DNA of 64,000 bases from assembly GCA_945952585.1 (NCBI GenBank), contig CAMFII010000001.1, forward strand, positions 558,001 to 622,000. Reading direction: 5' to 3'. The stretch comes from an uncultured Rhodobacter sp. (GTDB lineage Bacteria; Pseudomonadota; Alphaproteobacteria; Rhodobacterales; Rhodobacteraceae). Under the pieces are notes generated by a model. The model saw only the letters and a program-made list of their open reading frames with translations, was not told where the DNA came from and made no database searches. The position numbers were made by a program, and so were the translations under genes. Below are positions 18,602 through 26,562 of the stretch, piece by piece; position 1 is the stretch's first letter, and the number at the start of each line of letters is the position of its first letter.

Positions 18602-19054
18602 ATGTTTCATCCACGGACCGGCGCCTGCCGCTGTGGCCGACTTGTGATAGAGGTTTCGGCGCCACCCTTGATTACGGCAGCCTGCCATTGCCGCGGCTGC
18701 CAGCGGATGAGTTCCAGCGCCTTTTCCCTGACCGCGATCTTTCCGGCGGCGGCCTTCCGCGTGGTCAGCGGAACTCCGGTCAAGGGCGGAGCCCAGGGGC
18801 CGGAACTCGACCATTACTTCTGCCCAGACTGCAAGACGTGGATGTTTACCCGGATTGTCGGGATGGCAGAGATCGTCAATGTCCGCCCCACGATGTTCGA
18901 CCAACCCGAGTGCTGCGATCCTTTCATCGAGACGATGACCTCTGCCCGTCTGCCCTGGGCAAAAACGCCCGCCGCCTACAGCTTCGAGGCGTTTCCTCAG
19001 CCAGAGGAGTTCCCGGCCCTGCTCGAGGCATATGCGAAGCGGCGGGAAAGCTGA
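18602..19054 (+). CDS. GFA family zinc-binding protein
   Basis: A 150-residue protein of the GFA/CENP-V fold, a family named for glutathione-dependent formaldehyde-activating enzyme but mostly of unknown activity. Zinc-ligand cysteines are seen in ACRCG, CHCRGC and YFCPDC. The start could be ATG 18602 or GTG 18599; a purine-rich GGAGAGCAGGG precedes both. It lies 15 nt after the lysozyme gene and may be co-transcribed, followed by a bidirectional terminator. Confidence 0.82.
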   Translation: MFHPRTGACRCGRLVIEVSAPPLITAACHCRGCQRMSSSAFSLTAIFPAAAFRVVSGTPVKGGAQGPELDHYFCPDCKTWMFTRIVGMAEIVNVRPTMFDQPECCDPFIETMTSARLPWAKTPAAYSFEAFPQPEEFPALLEAYAKRRES

Positions 19055-19152
19055 GACCGGAGCGACTCTGACGTCATTCGGCGTCGCGGAAAGTGATCCG
19101 GTGTGGCTAACGCGGATCGGTGAGCGCATGCGTGGAGACGCTAAAGAACGAA

Positions 19153-19181
19153 GAAAGCCGGGACGCACCGCCCCGGCTTTC
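19153..19181. terminator. Bidirectional terminator between convergent genes
   Basis: GAAAGCCGGG and CCCGGCTTTC form a perfect 10-bp stem with a 9-nt loop between the GFA gene (+) and the dimethylglycine-dehydrogenase-like gene (-). The AAA/TTT are part of the stem. Confidence 0.75.
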
Positions 19182-19243
19182 AGACTTCCTTGCTTTTCAA
19201 GCCGACTGCCTAGGAAAGCCAGACGGCTTTCATCGGGGTCTCG

Positions 19244-21733
19244 TCAGCCATCCACCCGGATGCGGGCGTTCGTCGGGTCGAAGGGGCTGTCCTCGACCAC
19301 CTCGGCATTCCACAACTCGCGCAGCATCCGGACCTGCAGCTTCTGGCCGACCTGCGCCAGATCGGGACGGACATAGCCCATGCCGATCTGCTTGCCGAAG
19401 GCGACCGAATAGCCGCCCGAGGTCAGGCGCCCGATCTTCTCGCCGTTCAGCACCAGCGCCTCCTTGCCCCAGGGATCGGCATCGGCCGGGCCATCGATCA
19501 GCACCGTCACGCATTTGGCGCGGATGCCGGTGTCGATCATCGCCTGCTTGCCCGTGAAGTCCTTGGACATGTCGATGAAGCGATCCAGGCCCCCTTCCAG
19601 CGGCGTGGCATCCCGGCCGAGTTCGTTGCCGAAGGCGCGGTAGGATTTCTCCTGCCGGAGCCAGTTCTGCGCCCGCGCACCGACAAGCTTCAGCCCGTGC
19701 TTCTCGCCCGCCGCCATCAGCTGGTCCCAGAGGTAGTTCTGCATCTCGATCGGGTGGTGGAGTTCCCAACCAAGCTCGCCGGTATAGGCCACGCGGATCG
19801 CGTTGACCGGGCACATGCCCAGCTCGATCTTCCGCGCCGACAGCCACGGGAAGCGCTTGTTGCCCAGAACCGTTTCCGGGTCGGCGTCCTTGACGATCTC
19901 CTTCAGGATCGCGCGGGAAGTCGGGCCGGCGATGGCATAGACGCCCCACTGGGTGGTGACGTCGTGGATGTCGATGTAGCCCCCGCCCGCCGCCATGAAG
20001 TCATCGGCCGATTTCTGCAGGAAATCATAGTCGTAGGCCGTCCATGCCCCGGCGGAGACGAGGTAGTATTCGTTCTCTTTCAGCCGGACGATGGTGTATT
20101 CCGTGCGCACGGTGCCATGCTCGGTCAGGGCATAGGTCAGGTTGATCCGACCCACGCCCGGCAGCTTGTTGCAGGTGAACTTGTCAAGGAAGGCCGTCGC
20201 GCCCGGGCCCCGAAGCAGGTGCTTGGTGAAGGCCGAGGCGTTGATAAGGCCGGCGGTCTTGCGGATCGCCTGCGCTTCCAGCACCGCATATTCCCACCAG
20301 CCGCCGCGGCGGAACGAACGGGAATTGTGGTCGTCGAACCCGATCGGCGCATAGTAGTTCGGCCGTTCCCAGCCGTTCACCTGCCCGAACTGCGCGCCCG
20401 CGGCCTTTTCGCGGTCGTAGGAGGGCGAGGTACGCAGCGGCCGGCAGGCTTCGCGCTCCTCGTCCGGATGGTGCAGGATGAAGACGTGGTCGTAGCATTC
20501 CTCGTTCTTGCGCGCGGCATATTCGGTCGTCATCCAGTTGCCGTAGCGCTTGGGGTCGAGCGAAGCCATGTCGATCTCGGCCTCGCCCTGCGTCATCAGC
20601 TGGGCAAGGTAGTAGCCCGTCCCGCCCGCCGCAGTGATGCCGAAGCTGAAGCCTTCCGCCAGCCACATGTTGCGCAGGCCCGGCGCCGGGCCGACCAGCG
20701 GGTTGCCGTCGGGGGTGTAGCAGATCGGGCCGTTGAAATCGTCCTTCAGGCCGGCAGTCTCGGACGACGGGATACGGTGGATCATGCTCATGTATTCGGC
20801 CTCGATCCGCTCCAGATCGAGCGGGAAGAGGTCGGCGCGGAACGATTCCGGCACATCGTAGAGGAACCGCGCCGGGGCGCCCTTTTCATAGGGGCCAAGG
20901 ATCCAGCCGCCGCGTTCCTCGCGGACGTACCATTTGGCGTCAGCGTCGCGCAGGACCGGGTGCTGCGGGTTGGTCTTGCGCCATTCGACCAGCGCCGGAT
21001 CCGGCTCGGTCACGATGTACTGATGCTCGACCGGGATCGCCGGGATCTTGATGCCCAAGAGGCGCGCCGTCCGCTGCGCGTGGTTGCCGGTCGCGGTCAC
21101 GACATGTTCGGCTGTGATCTCGAAGGTCTCTTCGCTCGGGACGAGCATGCCGCCCTTCTCGACCATCCGCACACAGGAGACGACCCATTCGGATCCAGTC
21201 CAGCGATAGCCGTTGACCTGGATCTTCCGCTCGATCGTCGCGCCCAGTTGGCGCGCGCCCTTGGCCATCGCCTGCGTCACGTCGGCGGGGTTGATGTAGC
21301 CGTCCTGCGGATGGAACAGCGCGCCCTTCAGGTCCTCGGTCCGCACCAGCGGCCAGCGGTCCTTGATCTCTTTCGGGCTGAGGAACTCGTGGTAGACGCC
21401 CGCGGTCTCGGCGACCGAGGAATAGAGCATGTATTCGTCCATCCGCGCATCGGTCTGGGCCATGCGCAGGTTGCCGACGACGTAGAAGCCGGGGTTCAGG
21501 CCGGTTTCAGCCTCGAGCCCCTTGTAGAAATCCACCGAGTACTTGTGGATGTGGGTCGTGGCATAGCTCATGTTGAACAACGGCAAAAGGCCCGCCGCAT
21601 GCCAGGTCGAGCCGGAGGTCAGCTCGTCCCGCTCGATCAGCATCGTGTCCCAGCCCGCCTTCGCGAGGTGGTAGGCGATGCCGGTTCCAACCGCACCGCC
21701 GCCGACGACCAGTGCCTTGACATGCGTTTTCAT
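19244..21733 (-). CDS. Dimethylglycine/sarcosine dehydrogenase-like FAD-GcvT protein
   Basis: An 829-residue two-part enzyme. Residues 1 to about 400 are a DAO-type flavoprotein (ALVVGGGAVGTGIAYHLAKAG). GSTWHAAGL near residues 42-50 contains the His that carries covalent FAD in mammalian dimethylglycine dehydrogenase. Residues about 430-829 are a GcvT-like folate domain (aminomethyltransferase fold, ending ARELWNAEVVEDSPFDPTNARI-like). The expected reaction is oxidative N-demethylation of a methylated glycine with transfer of the methylene unit to tetrahydrofolate. The exact substrate (dimethylglycine, sarcosine or another) is not determined. Single-gene unit. Confidence 0.86.
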   Translation of the reverse strand: MKTHVKALVVGGGAVGTGIAYHLAKAGWDTMLIERDELTSGSTWHAAGLLPLFNMSYATTHIHKYSVDFYKGLEAETGLNPGFYVVGNLRMAQTDARMDEYMLYSSVAETAGVYHEFLSPKEIKDRWPLVRTEDLKGALFHPQDGYINPADVTQAMAKGARQLGATIERKIQVNGYRWTGSEWVVSCVRMVEKGGMLVPSEETFEITAEHVVTATGNHAQRTARLLGIKIPAIPVEHQYIVTEPDPALVEWRKTNPQHPVLRDADAKWYVREERGGWILGPYEKGAPARFLYDVPESFRADLFPLDLERIEAEYMSMIHRIPSSETAGLKDDFNGPICYTPDGNPLVGPAPGLRNMWLAEGFSFGITAAGGTGYYLAQLMTQGEAEIDMASLDPKRYGNWMTTEYAARKNEECYDHVFILHHPDEEREACRPLRTSPSYDREKAAGAQFGQVNGWERPNYYAPIGFDDHNSRSFRRGGWWEYAVLEAQAIRKTAGLINASAFTKHLLRGPGATAFLDKFTCNKLPGVGRINLTYALTEHGTVRTEYTIVRLKENEYYLVSAGAWTAYDYDFLQKSADDFMAAGGGYIDIHDVTTQWGVYAIAGPTSRAILKEIVKDADPETVLGNKRFPWLSARKIELGMCPVNAIRVAYTGELGWELHHPIEMQNYLWDQLMAAGEKHGLKLVGARAQNWLRQEKSYRAFGNELGRDATPLEGGLDRFIDMSKDFTGKQAMIDTGIRAKCVTVLIDGPADADPWGKEALVLNGEKIGRLTSGGYSVAFGKQIGMGYVRPDLAQVGQKLQVRMLRELWNAEVVEDSPFDPTNARIRVDG

Positions 21734-21822
21734 GGGCAGACTCCGTCCCGAAAGATTTGGCCCATAGATGCCCGATCACCACGGCGGCGGGCAAGGTGCG
21801 CCGACCTTTGGCGTCCGAAAAC

Positions 21823-21839
21823 GACATGTGCGACATGTC
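21823..21839. promoter_or_regulatory. Candidate operator GACATGT-GCG-ACATGTC
   Basis: Perfect 7-bp inverted repeat with a 3-nt spacer, placed 12 nt upstream of a TTGACC -35-like hexamer and between two divergent genes. A site for a dimeric regulator is the simplest reading; I cannot name the regulator. Confidence 0.5.
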
Positions 21840-21850
21840 GCAGGCGGCAC

Positions 21851-21879
21851 TTGACCCGAGCGCGCACAAGGCGCTAGCC
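21851..21879 (+). promoter_or_regulatory. Candidate sigma-70 promoter of the DUF2946 gene
   Basis: TTGACC (21851-21856), 17-nt spacer, CTAGCC (21874-21879). The predicted transcription start falls at or next to the ATG at 21886, so the transcript may be leaderless. The -10 is a weak match. Confidence 0.4.
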
Positions 21880-21885
21880 CAAGGC

Positions 21886-22275
21886 ATGATCCGGCGCGCG
21901 CCCAAATCCGGTTTCCTTGACCGCCTGCTTCTGGCGGTGATGGTTGCCGTGGTCACGGCAGGCTCGCTTCTGCCCGCCGGATGGATGCCGGTGCGCAGTG
22001 CCGAAAACAGCATTACGCTGGAACTTTGCACGCCCGACGGCCCTCGCGAGGTCAAGATGCCGCTGCCCGGCGGCAGCGCCCCCACGCATGGCGACCAATC
22101 ACAGACCTGCGTCTGGGCCTTGGCACAGGCGGCGGCGCTTCTGGCCAATGCTCTGGCGCTGCCGGCGGCGCCGTCTGTGCTTGTCGCAGCGGTTGAGATA
22201 CCTGCTGAAACCCACCTGATCCCTGCCGGGATCGCGCTCAGACCCGCATCGCGGGCACCTCCAGCCCTGACCTGA
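21886..22275 (+). CDS. DUF2946-like small membrane/exported protein
   Basis: A 129-residue protein with one N-terminal hydrophobic helix ending LLPAGWMPVRS, then an ITLELCTPDGPREV segment. The LPAGWMP...LC pattern is typical of DUF2946 proteins, which are often found next to TonB-dependent receptors or PepSY proteins in metal uptake loci. The function is unknown. The start is uncertain: an in-frame ATG at 21826 lies inside a candidate operator and upstream of the promoter-like sequence, so the later ATG is preferred. The PepSY gene follows 42 nt downstream. Confidence 0.6.
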   Translation: MIRRAPKSGFLDRLLLAVMVAVVTAGSLLPAGWMPVRSAENSITLELCTPDGPREVKMPLPGGSAPTHGDQSQTCVWALAQAAALLANALALPAAPSVLVAAVEIPAETHLIPAGIALRPASRAPPALT

Positions 22276-22317
22276 TCGACCTCGATTCCAAAGATCACAG
22301 TCAGACAGGAGAGTGGC

Positions 22318-23724
22318 ATGGTCGCCCTCGACAATGACGGGCTTCGCGCGCCCGTCGAACCCAATCGCGCGAACAGGCTCTATTTTGCTGCGTGGCGCTG
22401 GCATTTCTACGCAGGGCTCTATGTGGCGCCCTTCCTCATCATGCTGGCGACGACCGGCCTCATCATGCTCTATTCGGCCGCCTTCATCGGGCGGAATGGC
22501 GAGCGGATGACCGTTGCCGTGACGGGCGCGCCGGAAGCAACCTCCGCCCTTGCTACAGCCGCAATCGGCGCAGTCCCGGGTGGCACCGTCGCCCAATATC
22601 TGGAACCGCTCAGTCCGGGACATGTCGCGGTTTTCCGCGTCGATGTCGGCGATGTGGCGACGGCCGTTCAGGTCAATCCGTTCACGGGAGAGGTGCTTGG
22701 CACTTCGCCCTGGGGAAATGGCCTCTATGACCTTGCCGACAAGATCCACGGCACGCTGCTGATCGGCACGGTCGGAGACCGCCTGATCGAGATCGCGGCG
22801 GGCTTCGGCATACTCCTCATCGTGACCGGCCTCTATCTCTGGTGGCCCCGGAACGGTCAGCGCCTCGCTACGGCCCTGATCCCGAACCTGTCGGCTCGCG
22901 GTCGGAGCCTGTGGAAATCCCTCCACCAGACGATCGGGTTCTGGATTTCTGCGATCCTGCTGGTCTTCCTCGTGTCGGGCATGTCCTGGACCGGGGTCTG
23001 GGGCGAGAAGTTCGTGCAGGCCTGGAGCACCTTTCCGGCGGCGAAGTGGGACAACGTGCCTCTTTCGGACGCGACACATGCCAGCATGAACCATGACGGC
23101 ATCAAGGAAGTGCCGTGGGGTCTGGAAGAAACACAGATGCCGATGTCGGGGTCCGAGGCTGGCGCCATCGCCATCCAAGGCCCGGTAACACTGGACAGCG
23201 TGGTGGACTATGCCCGCTCGCTTGGCTTCATCGGCCGTTTCCAGCTGAACCTTCCCGCCGACGAATCCGGTGTCTGGACGATCAGCCACGACTCGATGAG
23301 CAAGGACGGGCCGAATCCGCCTTCCGACCGGACGGTGCATATCGACCAGTATACCGGCAAGGTTCTGGCCGATATTCGCTATGCCGATTACGCGGCCTAT
23401 GCCAAGGCGATGGCTTGGGGCATCGCCTTTCACGAGGGCGACATGGGCAATTGGAACTTCGTGCTCAACACGCTGTTCTGTCTGTCGGTGATCTTCATGG
23501 CCATTTCCGGCCTGGTAATGTGGTGGAAACGGCGGCCCTCGGGCGCGTCGCGACTGGCCGCACCTCCGCTGCCGGTGGACATGCCCTTGTGGAAAGGCGC
23601 GGTGTTCGTCGCCCTGCTCCTGTCGCTTGCCTTCCCCCTGGTCGGGCTCACCCTGCTCGCGGTCCTCGCGGTTGATGCGGTTGCACTGCGATTCCTGCCG
23701 GGTCTGCGACGTGCGCTGAGCTGA
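22318..23724 (+). CDS. PepSY-associated transmembrane protein
   Basis: A 468-residue inner-membrane protein of the PepSY_TM (iron-regulated membrane protein) type. It has an amino-proximal helix (FYAGLYVAPFLIMLATTGL), a periplasmic PepSY-like loop (about residues 60-140), further helices (IAAGFGILLIVTGLYLWWP; ISAILLVFLVSGMSW), a second large loop, and terminal helices (FVLNTLFCLSVIFMAISGLVMWW). Homologues accompany siderophore or metal uptake systems and may reduce or process metal complexes; this is not established. ACAGGAGA supports the start. Its neighbour is the DUF2946-like gene. Confidence 0.82.
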   Translation: MVALDNDGLRAPVEPNRANRLYFAAWRWHFYAGLYVAPFLIMLATTGLIMLYSAAFIGRNGERMTVAVTGAPEATSALATAAIGAVPGGTVAQYLEPLSPGHVAVFRVDVGDVATAVQVNPFTGEVLGTSPWGNGLYDLADKIHGTLLIGTVGDRLIEIAAGFGILLIVTGLYLWWPRNGQRLATALIPNLSARGRSLWKSLHQTIGFWISAILLVFLVSGMSWTGVWGEKFVQAWSTFPAAKWDNVPLSDATHASMNHDGIKEVPWGLEETQMPMSGSEAGAIAIQGPVTLDSVVDYARSLGFIGRFQLNLPADESGVWTISHDSMSKDGPNPPSDRTVHIDQYTGKVLADIRYADYAAYAKAMAWGIAFHEGDMGNWNFVLNTLFCLSVIFMAISGLVMWWKRRPSGASRLAAPPLPVDMPLWKGAVFVALLLSLAFPLVGLTLLAVLAVDAVALRFLPGLRRALS

Positions 23725-23732
23725 ACCATAAA

Positions 23733-23756
23733 GGCGCGGCGGCACACCGCCGCGCC
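23733..23756. terminator. GC-rich hairpin between convergent PepSY gene and chrR
   Basis: GGCGCGGCGG-CACA-CCGCCGCGCC, a perfect 10-bp stem, follows the PepSY stop by 8 nt. There is no T tract on the plus strand; it probably acts as a strong pause or terminator between the convergent genes. Confidence 0.6.
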
Positions 23757-23787
23757 ATTCCGACGGCTGCTTGCAGCTTGCCCCGCA

Positions 23788-24426
23788 CTAGATGCGCAGG
23801 AAAGGCTGCGCCAGACGGGGGATCAGGCTGCGAAACCGAAGCGGCGCGTCGGTAGCGGCGAGGCAGATGCAGGCCTCGCCATTCTCGGCCACGGGCGTGT
23901 GTTCAACATCCTCAGACGCAATCTCGACGTCGCCAGGGCCGAATCGATCCGTCTCATCGCGGAAGGCACCCTGCAGGACCAGGGTCAGTTCCATGCCGCG
24001 ATGGCCATGGTCGGGCACGGACTGGCCGCCAGGAATGTAAAGAAGCCGGGCCGTCGCAGCCTTGTCCGTCGAAAGGATCGCCTGCTTGACCCCCATGCCC
24101 ACCGATCGCCAGCGAACGGCGTCAAGATCGCCGCCCACATAGTCGGTCAGCGGCGCCGGCAAGACGGTGCGTCGACGCGGCGCCTGCGGGACCGCACGCG
24201 TCTGGGGCAGGGAAAGGATGCGGGCCAGCATGTCATCCATTGGCCCCGAAGATGCTGATGAAGCCTCGACCAGCGCGCCGCCCACGGCGTCGAAAGACGC
24301 GGCGCGGGCGCGGCAGTCGTCGCACATGGATAGGTGCGTGGCGACAATCAGGCCAAAGGCCTCGGGCAGTTCTCCGGCCGAGTAGGCCATCAACAGCTGA
24401 TCGGAAAGGTGGTGGCGGATGGTCAT
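23788..24426 (-). CDS. chrR: Anti-sigma factor ChrR (ZAS/cupin), singlet-oxygen sensor
   Basis: A 212-residue cytoplasmic anti-sigma factor that holds RpoE until singlet oxygen or organic peroxides trigger release. Every ligand position known from R. sphaeroides ChrR can be located. His6, His31, Cys35 and Cys38 form the zinc site of the N-terminal anti-sigma domain. In the C-terminal cupin these are His140, His142, Glu146 and His176, each one residue lower than in R. sphaeroides. Cys186 and Cys188 near the C-terminus also correspond. It is encoded just downstream of rpoE (9-nt gap) and so is autoregulated with it. Confidence 0.95.
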   Translation of the reverse strand: MTIRHHLSDQLLMAYSAGELPEAFGLIVATHLSMCDDCRARAASFDAVGGALVEASSASSGPMDDMLARILSLPQTRAVPQAPRRRTVLPAPLTDYVGGDLDAVRWRSVGMGVKQAILSTDKAATARLLYIPGGQSVPDHGHRGMELTLVLQGAFRDETDRFGPGDVEIASEDVEHTPVAENGEACICLAATDAPLRFRSLIPRLAQPFLRI

Positions 24427-24435
24427 GGTCGTCTT

Positions 24436-24978
24436 TCAGCTCATCTTCCGGCGCAGTCGATCCAGCGCCAAACGGATACGGGACTTGATCGTACCGAGCG
24501 GCAGGCCGGTCTCGGCGGCGATCTGTGAATGGGACAACTCGCCGAAATAAGCGCGCTCAATCAGGACACGCTGGTTTTCGGGCAGCTCGGCCAAGGCATC
24601 GACCAACCTACGGCTTTCCTGCTGCATCTCGAAGACGTCGGCCTGATCGGGCTCATCCTCGGGCCCCCAGGGCAGGTCCTCCGGTTCCGGTCGGCGCGAC
24701 TTGCGCAACGCGTCGATGCGGCGGTTGCGGGCGATGGTGAAGATCCAGGTCGAAACGCTGGCCCGGCCGGGATCGTAGAGATGTGCCTTTTGCCAGAGCG
24801 TCGACATGACGTCTTGGGTACATTCCTCGGCCTGGGCGTCGGTAGCTCCCGACTTGCGCAGGAACGCCCTGACGCGAGGGCCAAAATGCGCAAAGATTTG
24901 TGAAAAGGCCTGCTCGTCGGCATTGTCGCGGACCCGAAGGACCAATGCCGACCAGTCCGCCTCGCCTTCCAACCGCAT
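24436..24978 (-). CDS. rpoE: ECF sigma factor RpoE (singlet-oxygen response)
   Basis: A 180-residue ECF sigma factor of the ChrR-partnered group. Region 2 is clear (FGPRVRAFLRKSGAT, then DPGRASVSTWIFTIARNRRIDALRK) and region 4 carries the helix-turn-helix (LSHSQIAAETGLPLGTIKSRI). It directs transcription of photo-oxidative stress genes, including its own operon. The start MRLEGEADWSALVLRVRD is chosen for its AGGAAAGG Shine-Dalgarno about 6 nt upstream and its match to the family N-terminus. The open frame continues far upstream but crosses the promoter. Confidence 0.93.
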   Translation of the reverse strand: MRLEGEADWSALVLRVRDNADEQAFSQIFAHFGPRVRAFLRKSGATDAQAEECTQDVMSTLWQKAHLYDPGRASVSTWIFTIARNRRIDALRKSRRPEPEDLPWGPEDEPDQADVFEMQQESRRLVDALAELPENQRVLIERAYFGELSHSQIAAETGLPLGTIKSRIRLALDRLRRKMS

Positions 24979-25090
24979 GGTCGCCTTTCCTGTCCGCTGC
25001 GGTCGAATGTCCCGCCCAGGCAAAGGATAGCCGGGCGGCCCGAACGGCGCATCCGCTTTCTCAAGAGGAGTCATGTCGAAGCTCATGACC

Positions 25091-25120
25091 GATCTACGGG
25101 GGACCAAGGCAACCGGATCA
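25091..25120 (-). promoter_or_regulatory. Candidate RpoE-dependent promoter for rpoE-chrR
   Basis: On the minus strand TGATCC (25120-25115), an 18-nt spacer, then TAGATC (25096-25091). TGATCC is the -35 element known for R. sphaeroides RpoE promoters. It is placed to drive rpoE-chrR, consistent with autoregulation. Confidence 0.65.
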
Positions 25121-25162
25121 CCGCGGCGGAGCAACTTTCCCGAGGGCGCAGGTCCGGCCCAG

Positions 25163-25192
25163 TGATCCGGCTGCGGTCCTGCCGCGTAATTC
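25163..25192 (+). promoter_or_regulatory. Candidate RpoE-dependent promoter for the five-gene target operon
   Basis: TGATCC (25163-25168), an 18-nt spacer, TAATTC (25187-25192); predicted start near 25199, about 26 nt before the amine-oxidase-like ATG. Spacer length and -35 are identical to the opposing rpoE promoter 42 bp away. Confidence 0.68.
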
Positions 25193-25224
25193 CAAACAAG
25201 ATTGCAGGAAAGGCCGGTCATAGA

Positions 25225-26562
25225 ATGCCGTTCGAACGTTTGTCCCATGCCCCTCGCCGCATCGCCGTTATCGGGGGCGGCATTTCCGGTATGGCGGCCG
25301 CACATCTGCTTGCGCAGGATCATGCCGTCGTTCTGTTCGAGGCGGAGCACCGACTTGGCGGACACGCGCGCACCGTGATGGCAGGCAAACGCGGAGATCA
25401 GCCAGTCGATACCGGCTTCATCGTCTTCAACGAGGTCAACTACCCTCGTCTTTCTGGCCTGTTCAAACAACTGGACGTGCCGGTCATCGAGAGCAACATG
25501 AGCTTCGGGGCATCGTTCGGCGGCGGAAGACTTGAATACGGGCTGGCAAGCTGTTCCGCGCTTTTCGCGCAACCCCGCAACGCGCTGGATCCCCGCTTTC
25601 TCGGCATGCTGCGCGACATCCTGCGCTTCAATGCGAAGGCGGTCGAACTGGCGAAAGACGAGGCGACATCGCTTGGGGATTTCCTGCGCGAATTGCGCAC
25701 CGGGGACTGGTTCCGCGACCATTATCTGCTGCCGTTCTCCGGCGCGATCTGGTCGACGCCAGCCGAAGCAATGCTGTCCTTCCCAGCGCGGGCGCTGGTG
25801 CAGTTCTTCCGCAACCACAATCTTCTTGGCGTGACGGGCCAGCACCAGTGGTTCACGGTCAAGGGCGGTTCGGTCGAGTATGTCCGGCGCCTGCAGGCGA
25901 CGATGCAGGCTCAGGGGGTCGACCTGCGGCTTGGCGCGGCGGTTGCGGGCGTCCGGCGGTCCGCCCTGGGGGTGTCGGTCCGTGTTGCCGGCGGCGATTG
26001 GGAGCCATTCGACGAGGTCGTTTTCGCCTGCCATTCGGACCAGACGCTGCGACTTCTGGCGGATGCGACCCCCGAGGAGCGGGCCTCCCTTTCCGCGATC
26101 CGCTACCAGCCGAACGAGGCCGTGCTGCATTCGGATGCATCGGTCATGCCGCAGCGCAGGGCCGTCTGGTCCTCGTGGACCTATGTCGAGCCTGCAGGCC
26201 AACGCCCTGAAAAGATTGCGCTGAGCTACTGGATGAACCTGCTCCAGTCGATCCCGCAGGATGACCCGTTGTTCGTCACGCTGAACGGCCAGACGCCAAT
26301 TCGCGACGCGTTGATCCACGATGTCACGACCTTCTGGCACCCGGTCTTCGATCGCGGCACGCTGGCAGCGCAGGAGAAACTGCGTCGGATGAATGGCCAG
26401 CGCGGCACGTGGTTTTGCGGCGCCTGGATGCGGAACGGCTTCCACGAGGATGGCTTTGCCAGCGCGGTCGACGTGGTTGAATCGCTTTGCAGTGCGGTTC
26501 GCGGCGCCGTTCGCGAAGATAATGCAATCTCGCCTGACATTTCCGGACGGGTCTTGGCATGA
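25225..26562 (+). CDS. Flavin amine-oxidase-family protein of the RpoE operon (RSP_1091-like, UfaD-type)
   Basis: A 445-residue FAD protein with IAVIGGGISGMAAAHLL and the following EAEHRLGGHART motif typical of the amine-oxidase/phytoene-desaturase superfamily. Position and neighbours match RSP_1091 of R. sphaeroides, the first gene of a RpoE-ChrR target operon. As I recall, that protein was later reported as the methyl-fatty-acid desaturase UfaD in furan fatty acid synthesis on phospholipids; the assignment here rests on synteny. AGGAAAGG lies 11 nt before the ATG, and an earlier GTG lies inside the promoter. It overlaps the next gene by 4 nt. Confidence 0.85.
   Translation: MPFERLSHAPRRIAVIGGGISGMAAAHLLAQDHAVVLFEAEHRLGGHARTVMAGKRGDQPVDTGFIVFNEVNYPRLSGLFKQLDVPVIESNMSFGASFGGGRLEYGLASCSALFAQPRNALDPRFLGMLRDILRFNAKAVELAKDEATSLGDFLRELRTGDWFRDHYLLPFSGAIWSTPAEAMLSFPARALVQFFRNHNLLGVTGQHQWFTVKGGSVEYVRRLQATMQAQGVDLRLGAAVAGVRRSALGVSVRVAGGDWEPFDEVVFACHSDQTLRLLADATPEERASLSAIRYQPNEAVLHSDASVMPQRRAVWSSWTYVEPAGQRPEKIALSYWMNLLQSIPQDDPLFVTLNGQTPIRDALIHDVTTFWHPVFDRGTLAAQEKLRRMNGQRGTWFCGAWMRNGFHEDGFASAVDVVESLCSAVRGAVREDNAISPDISGRVLA

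Noticed and set aside
19697-21877. 726-codon open frame antisense to the dimethylglycine-dehydrogenase-like gene
   Set aside because: Mirror of a GC-rich coding sequence; Arg/His/Gly/Val-rich composition, no ribosome binding site and no recognisable motifs.
24979-26445. N-terminal extension of the rpoE frame up to 26445
   Set aside because: It would run antisense through the amine-oxidase-like gene and both RpoE promoters; the start at 24978 has a good Shine-Dalgarno and matches the family.
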